A stretch of 17,545 nucleotides of DNA from an uncultured Polyangiaceae bacterium (GTDB lineage Bacteria; Myxococcota_A; Polyangia; Polyangiales; Houyiibacteriaceae): assembly GCA_947259605.1 (NCBI GenBank), contig CAMYMX010000016.1, forward strand, positions 1 through 17,545. Direction: 5' to 3'. The notes under the pieces are model-generated. The model was not told where the DNA came from. It made no database searches and saw only the letters and a program-made list of their open reading frames with translations. The position numbers were made by a program, and so were the translations under genes. Below are positions 7,002 through 12,046 of the stretch, in pieces. Each line of letters opens with the position of its first letter. Position 1 is the stretch's first letter.

Positions 7002-9688
7002 ACGCCCAGATGCGCGCGTCCTTCGCCTTGTCTACGCTGCTGGCGCTATCGATCGGCTGCGGAGGTTCGCGTGTGCCTGCGGAAACCGCACCGTCGTCCG
7101 AGCAGGTTCCTACGGGCCCGCTGCCCGACGGCACCCGTCCGACGCGCTACCGGTTGAGCCTCACCATCATCCCGGAGCAAGACAGGTTTTCGGGAACGTC
7201 TGCGATCGGCATCGAGCTCGATGCACCTTCCGCCTCGATTTGGATGCACGGCCAGGGCCTGGACGTCACGGCGATCTACGCGACGCACGCGGCGGCACGC
7301 ATCCGAGCGACCTGGACACCGCAGACCGCGGATGGCGTCGTACGCGTCGATTTTCAAGAGCCCTTGCCGGCAGGCAGAAGCACCTTGTACGTGGAGTATT
7401 CGGCGGAATTCGACACGCCGCTGCGCGGGCTCTACCGCGTCGAGTCGGCCGGGAGCGCGTACGCCTTCACCCAGTTCGAGTCGATCAGCGCCCGCCTTGC
7501 GTTTCCCTGCTTCGACGAGCCCCGGTTCAAGACCCCGTTCGAAGTGACCCTCACCGTTCCCGCAGGCCAGTTCGCCGCGGCGAACACCCCGGTCGAACGC
7601 ACGATCGATCTCCCCGACGACCTTCAGCGCGTCAGCTTCGTGCCGACTCTGCCGCTGCCGACGTATCTCGTGGCCTGGGCCGTCGGCCCGCTCGATGTCG
7701 TCATCGGACCGGCGATTGGTTCGAGCGAGGCACGCCCGCTCCCCATTCCGCTTCGCGGGATCGCCGCCAAAGGCCAGGGGGAACGGCTGCACCACGCCCT
7801 CAATCGAACCGGCCGCTTCGTGTTGGCACTCGAGAACTACTTCGGCATCCCCTACCCATACCGGAAGCTCGACTTGGTCGCGGTCCCCGATTTCGCGGCC
7901 GGCGCCATGGAGAACGTCGGTTTGATCACCTTCCGCGAGTGGCTCCTGCTGCTCGACGAAGGGCGGGCAACCGAAAGCCAACGGCGCGCATTTGGCTACG
8001 TGTTGGCGCACGAGCTTGCGCACCAATGGTTTGGAAATCTCGTCACGATGCCCTGGTGGGACGAAATCTGGCTCAACGAGGCCTTCGCGACCTGGATGGG
8101 TAACAAGGTCATGCAGGAACTGCACCCCGAATACCGGGTAGAGCTCGGCGCGCTAGCCTCGACGCAGCGCGCGATGCGGCTCGATAGCCTGGGCAGCGCG
8201 CGCAGCATCCGTCAGCCGATCGAGACCAACCACGACATCAAGAACGCTTTCGACAGCATCACCTACGAAAAAGGCGGGGCGGTCCTTGCGATGTTCGAGC
8301 GCTGGATGGGCGCCGAGACCTTCCGTGATGGCATCCGACTCTACCTACGGCGCCACGCAGGCGGGACGGCAACCTCCACCGAGCTTCTCGCGGCGCTCGA
8401 CGAAGTCAGCGACCTCGACGTCACGCCGCCGTTTCTCTCGTTCCTCAATCAGCCCGGCGTCCCCTTGGTAACGGGGGCGGCAGACGCTTCCTGCGATGCC
8501 GGCATTCGAACGCTGCAGCTCTCCCAAGAACGCTACTTCCCCATTGGTTCACGCGGCGATCCGGATCGCATTTGGGAGATTCCGCTCTGCATTCGGCACT
8601 CCGCGGGCACGACCTGCACTTCATTGAGCAGCGCCAAAGGAAACATCGAGCTGCCAGGCTGCCCCTCGTGGTGGATGCCCAACGCGGACGGCGCAGGCTA
8701 CTTCCGCTTCTCGATGTCTGCCGATGACTGGACTCGACTCCGCACCCGGGGCTTCCGCGAGCTCTCCGACCGTGGACGGATCGCGGTCGCGGACAGCGTC
8801 GAGGCCTCTTTCGATCGAGGCGCCATGGACATCGAGCCTCTGCTTCCGTGGTTCGACAATTGGGTCTCGAGCCCGTTGAGACAGCTGGCCGTCGCACCGA
8901 TGAGGCCGCTTCGCTTCCTGATCGACGAGGCTTCGCCGCCCGCGCTTCGCAGGAGGGTGATGGCGTACGCGGGCAAGCTCTACCGCAAACGCTACCGGCA
9001 GCTTGGCTGGCGGTCACGAGCGACGGATTCGAGCGACACGAAGCTTCTTCGTGAAGCCGTCATACGATTCATGGTCATGGACGTTCGAAACGAAAACGCG
9101 CGAGCGCGTGCGGCTCGCCTGGGCAGAACCTACATCGGCTACCGGTCCACGGCGAACCGGGGGATCGTCGATGCTCAGTTGGCAGGGCTCGTGCTGGCGA
9201 CGGCCGTCCAAGAGGGCGACGAGGGGCTGTTCGACCATTTGCTCGTTCTTCTCGAATCGAGCAGCGACGCGACCGGTCGCAGCCGGATCCTCTCCGCCCT
9301 CGGGCACGCGGAAACGCCAGAGCTCTCGGCGCGCGCACTCAACCTGGCGCTCGACCCACGTCTCCGCGTCAACGAAATCCGCCATGTGCTGCACACCCAG
9401 TTCCGCAACTCTCGTACGCGCGACCGCGCGTGGAAGTGGCTCACCGAGAACTTCGATGACCTCGCCGCACGATTTGGCAGCGGGGAGCTCGGTGCCTCGC
9501 CGTGGCACGCAGCATCGTTTTGCAGCACGGACGCGGCCGCTGAGGTCGAGCGCTTTTTTGAACCCCGGGTGGCCGAGCTTTCAGGCGGGCCGCGCAACCT
9601 GGCCGGTGCAGTCGAGGCGATTCTGCTCTGCGCTGAAAAGGCCAGCGTGTACACGCCGGGCGTCAAACGCGCCTTTGGCTTGCGCTAG
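6998..9688 (+). CDS. M1 family zinc aminopeptidase, secreted or lipoprotein
   Basis: This 896-residue protein has the full M1 catalytic set. The exopeptidase motif G-A-M-E-N is at 302-306, the zinc site H-E-L-A-H has H338, E339 and H342, the third ligand E361 is in W-L-N-E-A-F, and transition-state Tyr 423 is in T-Y-E-K-G-G. Residues ~45-240 form the N-terminal beta domain (F-P-C-F-D-E-P is present), and the C-terminal ~400 residues resemble the helical ERAP/PSA-type cap. The N-terminus is a short basic region and hydrophobic stretch ending S-I-G-C-G-G. C21 could be lipidated, although Ser at -3 departs from the usual lipobox. Four cysteines (499, 531, 540, 555) in the middle beta region fit disulfides outside the cytoplasm. 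It likely trims N-terminal residues from peptides in the periplasm or at the cell surface. The start overlaps the previous stop as ATGA. Confidence 0.93.
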   Translation: MNAQMRASFALSTLLALSIGCGGSRVPAETAPSSEQVPTGPLPDGTRPTRYRLSLTIIPEQDRFSGTSAIGIELDAPSASIWMHGQGLDVTAIYATHAAARIRATWTPQTADGVVRVDFQEPLPAGRSTLYVEYSAEFDTPLRGLYRVESAGSAYAFTQFESISARLAFPCFDEPRFKTPFEVTLTVPAGQFAAANTPVERTIDLPDDLQRVSFVPTLPLPTYLVAWAVGPLDVVIGPAIGSSEARPLPIPLRGIAAKGQGERLHHALNRTGRFVLALENYFGIPYPYRKLDLVAVPDFAAGAMENVGLITFREWLLLLDEGRATESQRRAFGYVLAHELAHQWFGNLVTMPWWDEIWLNEAFATWMGNKVMQELHPEYRVELGALASTQRAMRLDSLGSARSIRQPIETNHDIKNAFDSITYEKGGAVLAMFERWMGAETFRDGIRLYLRRHAGGTATSTELLAALDEVSDLDVTPPFLSFLNQPGVPLVTGAADASCDAGIRTLQLSQERYFPIGSRGDPDRIWEIPLCIRHSAGTTCTSLSSAKGNIELPGCPSWWMPNADGAGYFRFSMSADDWTRLRTRGFRELSDRGRIAVADSVEASFDRGAMDIEPLLPWFDNWVSSPLRQLAVAPMRPLRFLIDEASPPALRRRVMAYAGKLYRKRYRQLGWRSRATDSSDTKLLREAVIRFMVMDVRNENARARAARLGRTYIGYRSTANRGIVDAQLAGLVLATAVQEGDEGLFDHLLVLLESSSDATGRSRILSALGHAETPELSARALNLALDPRLRVNEIRHVLHTQFRNSRTRDRAWKWLTENFDDLAARFGSGELGASPWHAASFCSTDAAAEVERFFEPRVAELSGGPRNLAGAVEAILLCAEKASVYTPGVKRAFGLR

Positions 9689-9696
9689 AGCGCTGC

Positions 9697-10473
9697 CTAT
9701 GTGCCTGTGAATACAGGCGCCCGCTTTTCGAGAAACGCCTCCATGCCTTCGCTCTGGTCTTTGGTGCCAAAGGCGTCCCCGAAGGCAGCCTGTTCGAGAC
9801 GATTCCCCTCCGGCAACGGCAGGTCGATGCCATCCCGGATCAGGCGCTTCGCAGCCGCAACCGCCAAGGGCCCCTTGCTCGCAATCTCGGCGGCTGTCTT
9901 GGTGGCCGCCGAGAGCAATTCATCGGGCACGAACACCGCGTTGGCCAAGCCGATCCGGAGCGCTTCCTGCGCGTCGATCATCTTCCCAGTGTAGATGAGC
10001 TCGCGGGCGAGCGCGGAGCCGACACGTCGCGAAAGACGCTGGGTTCCACCGAAGCCAGGGATGATCCCGAGGTTCACCTCGGGCTGACCGAACTTGGCTT
10101 TGCTAGAGGCGTAAATGAAGTCACACGCAAGTGCGAGCTCACATCCACCGCCCAGCGCAAAGCCATTGACCGCGGCGATCACGGGACAGCGAAGGTTTTC
10201 GATCGCGGTGAAGACCCCGTGTCCGAGCGCACCAAAGCCACGTCCCTCGGCTTCGCTCATGCCTTTCATCGCGGCGATGTCGGCGCCCGCGACGAATGCC
10301 TTCCCGGTTCCGGTAATCACGGCGGCCCAGACGTCGTCTTTGCCAGCCAGGGTCTGGATCGCGGCACCCAAGTCGGAGAGAACCTCCTCGCTGAGCGCGT
10401 TGAGCTTTTCAGGTCGGTTGATCGTCAAGATGCTGACGGGGCCGTCCTGGGTCACTTCCACAAACGAGGTCAT
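9697..10473 (-). CDS. Enoyl-CoA hydratase / crotonase family protein
   Basis: This 258-residue crotonase-fold protein probably hydrates trans-2-enoyl-CoA to 3-hydroxyacyl-CoA in the cytoplasm. The oxyanion-hole segments A-F-V-A-G-A-D-I-A-A-M (59-69) and N-G-F-A-L-G-G-G-C-E-L are present. Both catalytic glutamates of true hydratases are kept: E112 in G-G-G-C-E-L and E132 in G-Q-P-E-V-N-L-G-I-I-P-G. Length is typical of short-chain hydratases such as crotonase. The ATG at 10473 gives the usual N-terminus M-T-S-F-V-E-V. An in-frame GTG at 10482 would add three residues, and neither has a clear Shine-Dalgarno. It lies 60 bp downstream of meaB on the same strand, which fits acyl-CoA catabolism. 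The substrate cannot be told from sequence. A dehydratase or isomerase of the same fold is possible but less likely with both Glu present. Confidence 0.9.
   Translation of the reverse strand: MTSFVEVTQDGPVSILTINRPEKLNALSEEVLSDLGAAIQTLAGKDDVWAAVITGTGKAFVAGADIAAMKGMSEAEGRGFGALGHGVFTAIENLRCPVIAAVNGFALGGGCELALACDFIYASSKAKFGQPEVNLGIIPGFGGTQRLSRRVGSALARELIYTGKMIDAQEALRIGLANAVFVPDELLSAATKTAAEIASKGPLAVAAAKRLIRDGIDLPLPEGNRLEQAAFGDAFGTKDQSEGMEAFLEKRAPVFTGT
9701..9720. terminator. candidate terminator hairpin for the M1 cluster, inside the crotonase 3' end
   Basis: GTGCCTGT / ACAGGCGC forms an 8-bp stem (one G-T pair) with the loop GAAT, 13 bp past the M1 stop. On the plus strand it is followed by a weak TTTT at 9724-9727. 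It lies within the last codons of the convergent crotonase gene, since only 8 bp separate the two genes. The short T-run makes intrinsic termination uncertain. Confidence 0.4.
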
Positions 10474-10533
10474 GGCGCGCACTCTAGCCTAAGAGGTCTT
10501 GGCTGCCACCACCGTGGCGAAGCACAGCGCACG

Positions 10534-11559
10534 CTAGGGCTGAGGCTCGCCCATTGCGCTGCGCACCAGGGCCTCAGCGCTCGAATAGGGATCGGCCCGG
10601 CGATCTACGATATCGCGTAGCTTCTCACTGACCTGCTCGGCAAAGCGCGCGTCGACGGCTTCAATCAGTGCCTGGTACAAAATCGCATGGAACTCCGCAA
10701 CCTGCCGCTCCGCCTGAATAGCCTTGCCAGTCTCGGTTGTCGTGAGGAACGCGCGGTGCTTGGAGAACGCATCGACCAAGTCGGCCAGCCCTTCCTGACG
10801 GTGTGCGACGGTCTTGAGGATTGGGGGTAACCACTCGCCGTCCTCGGCTTCGGGCGCTGCTCGAAGTGTCGACACCGCGGTGTGCCCCTGCGTTTTGCTG
10901 ACTGGGCTCGGCACGCGTCGAAGCGCGAGCATCTGCTGAAGGTCTTGCACCGTAGCGTCCGCGCCAACGCGGTCTGACTTGTTCACGGCGAACACGTCGG
11001 CCACCTCCAGGATGCCAGCCTTGATCGCTTGAATGTCGTCGCCCAGGCCCGGTGCCATCACGACGAGCGTAGTATCCGCCAGCTGGGTCACCTCGAGCTC
11101 GTCCTGTCCGACGCCCACCGTCTCCAAGAGCACCACGTCGAACGTCGAAGCGCGCAGGACGTGAAGCACGTCGCCTGTCGACCGGGAAAGGCCTCCGAGG
11201 TGCCCCCGCGTCGCGATCGAACGAATGAACACCCCTTCATCGGTGAAGTGCTGCTGCATGCGGATGCGATCGCCGAGGATCGCGCCGCCCGTATAAGGGC
11301 TCGTTGGATCGACGGCGAGCACCGCAACGCGCTTGCCCTGCTCGCGGTAAAGCCGAATCAAACCATCGACCAGCGTGCTCTTGCCCGCACCAGGTGTGCC
11401 GGTCACACCGATCACGTACGCGCGCCCTTCATGCGTGAAGATCCGCTTCAACAACTCGAATGCGTGCGAGTCCCGCTCGTCGATCAGGCGGCAGGCACGC
11501 GCCAGGGCCCGCATGTTCCCGTCTTGGATTCCCTGGACCAGCGTCGACAGGTCAGACAA
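10534..11559 (-). CDS. meaB: MeaB/ArgK family GTPase, methylmalonyl-CoA mutase chaperone
   Basis: This 341-residue G3E-family GTPase protects and reloads adenosylcobalamin-dependent methylmalonyl-CoA mutase. The P-loop G-T-P-G-A-G-K-S-T is at 54-62, the V-D-P-T-S-P segment is near 83-87, E-T-V-G-V-G-Q-D-E at 146-154 is the signature region, and N-K-S-D at 193-196 is the base-recognition motif. The C-terminal ~100 residues form the usual helical dimerisation region. I chose the TTG at 11559 because a strong GGAGGAG lies 6 nt upstream and the protein then begins S-D-L-S-T-L-V-Q-G, typical of the family. Extending the frame to 11721 would translate a tRNA gene. The mutase itself is not in the window, so the link to propionate/methylmalonyl metabolism rests on the family and the neighbouring crotonase. 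Confidence 0.93.
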   Translation of the reverse strand: MSDLSTLVQGIQDGNMRALARACRLIDERDSHAFELLKRIFTHEGRAYVIGVTGTPGAGKSTLVDGLIRLYREQGKRVAVLAVDPTSPYTGGAILGDRIRMQQHFTDEGVFIRSIATRGHLGGLSRSTGDVLHVLRASTFDVVLLETVGVGQDELEVTQLADTTLVVMAPGLGDDIQAIKAGILEVADVFAVNKSDRVGADATVQDLQQMLALRRVPSPVSKTQGHTAVSTLRAAPEAEDGEWLPPILKTVAHRQEGLADLVDAFSKHRAFLTTTETGKAIQAERQVAEFHAILYQALIEAVDARFAEQVSEKLRDIVDRRADPYSSAEALVRSAMGEPQP

Positions 11560-11565
11560 CGGCTT

Positions 11566-11572
11566 CTCCTCC
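11566..11572 (-). promoter_or_regulatory. strong Shine-Dalgarno deciding the TTG start of meaB
   Basis: On the minus strand GGAGGAG occurs 6 nt before TTG at 11559. No ATG or GTG with comparable spacing lies between the tRNA 3' end and the conserved MeaB N-terminus, so this site fixes the start. Confidence 0.8.
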
Positions 11573-11600
11573 GCCTGGCTCTCAAAGAAACATGGTTTGT

Positions 11601-11675
11601 TGGTGGGCGATGCTGGATTTGAACCAGCGACTTGTTCCGTGTGAAGAAACCACTCTACCCCTGAGTTAATCGCCC
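11601..11675 (-). tRNA. tRNA-Val (anticodon CAC), with encoded CCA
   Basis: On the minus strand the acceptor arms GGGCGAT / ATCGCCC pair fully. The D-arm is ACTC-AGGGGTA-GAGT. The anticodon stem GTTTC / GGAAC (one G-T pair) encloses the loop TTCACAC with anticodon CAC, which reads the GTG valine codon. The T-arm is GCTGG-TTCAAAT-CCAGC, followed by discriminator A and CCA at 11603-11601. The meaB TTG follows 41 nt after the CCA with no terminator evident between them. Confidence 0.96.
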
Positions 11676-11692
11676 AATTCGAAACGGCGCGG

Positions 11693-11721
11693 AGCCTAAA
11701 CGACGACAAGCCAAGCGACAA
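11693..11721 (-). promoter_or_regulatory. candidate promoter for tRNA-Val (and perhaps meaB)
   Basis: On the minus strand TTGTCG (11721-11716) and TAGGCT (11698-11693) are separated by 17 nt, and the -10 ends 17 nt before the tRNA 5' end. A GC-rich discriminator follows, as at stable-RNA promoters. The match is 4 of 6 for the -35 and 3 of 6 for the -10, so it is only suggestive. Confidence 0.3.
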
Positions 11722-11909
11722 GCCGACCGATGGCCTAACACGATTGACCCGACGATCGAAGAGCAGTTCGCGACGGGCGTACCGGGACGCGAAAAAAAGC
11801 GCGACACGGGGCTGCGTCCAACGGCTGGGTGCCGCTGATTGGCTTGTGCTGCCGCGGGTGTTGGGGGTCAGGTCTTGGGTGGGTTAGCTGGTACGGTTTG
11901 GTTGAACCG

Positions 11910-11927
11910 CCCCGCCCACCCCCACCC
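11910..11927 (-). other. G-quadruplex motif with three single-base loops
   Basis: The minus strand reads G3-T-G5-T-G3-C-G4 (plus strand: C4 G C3 A C5 A C3). All three loops are 1 nt, the pattern known to fold into very stable parallel quadruplexes. It lies about 120 nt past the S1 stop on the strand matching the S1 transcript. A weaker plus-strand run (G3-N4-G5-N9-G3-T-G3) is at 11856-11883. GGGTGGG at 11877-11883 can alternatively pair with CCCACCC at 11921-11927. Confidence 0.65.
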
Positions 11928-11967
11928 GTAATCCTCCCTGGCGCGGCATTCGCTGCGCTCTGCCTTG

Positions 11968-12001
11968 CCGGCGCATTCGCGCCGGGCTTCGCCCTTTGGG
12001 C
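11968..12001. terminator. stacked GC hairpins downstream of the S1 gene
   Basis: CCGGCGC (11968-11974) pairs perfectly with GCGCCGG (11979-11985) around the loop ATTC. Next to it GGGC-TTC-GCCC (11984-11994) and GCCC-TTT-GGGC (11991-12001) can form as mutually exclusive hairpins. They lie about 50-80 nt past the S1 stop on the minus strand. No T-tract follows, so they are a candidate 3'-end stabiliser or Rho-type termination zone, or part of a dispersed repeat, rather than a classical terminator. Confidence 0.35.
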
Positions 12002-12046
12002 TCGCGCTGCCGCCTGCCGTAACGAAGCCGGGTTCGCCTAGTGGTA

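Larger units (their letters stand above)
11676..12046. other. 371-bp non-coding gap between the S1 gene and tRNA-Val
   Basis: No credible gene lies here. Short frames across it have no conserved features and no good start. It holds, from left to right: the tRNA promoter candidate (11693-11721); an A7 tract (11792-11798) flanked by an inverted repeat GGACGC (11785-11790) / GCGTCC (11814-11819); G-rich and C-rich blocks at 11856-11927; and a run of GC hairpins at 11968-12001. A 5-bp inverted repeat, CTAGT-GGT-ACTAG (12038-12050), covers the S1 stop codon. Seen from the S1 gene this is its 3' untranslated region. Confidence 0.7.

Noticed and set aside
10504..10518. GCCAC-CACC-GTGGC hairpin between meaB and the crotonase gene as a terminator
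   Set aside because: The stem is only 5 bp with no T-run, so co-transcription of the two genes remains the simpler reading.
11560..11721. N-terminal extension of MeaB to an upstream start
   Set aside because: It would translate straight through tRNA-Val and includes no MeaB-conserved residues. The TTG at 11559 has a strong Shine-Dalgarno.
11785..11819. A7 tract with flanking GGACGC/GCGTCC as an intrinsic terminator of the S1 transcript
   Set aside because: On the minus strand the T7 lies inside the loop of the inverted repeat, not after a stem, so it lacks terminator geometry.
11829..12041. 70-codon hydrophobic plus-strand frame in the non-coding gap
   Set aside because: It overlaps G-quadruplex and hairpin sequence, is Pro/Ala-rich by base composition, and has no ribosome binding site. 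It stops next to the S1 stop on the other strand.
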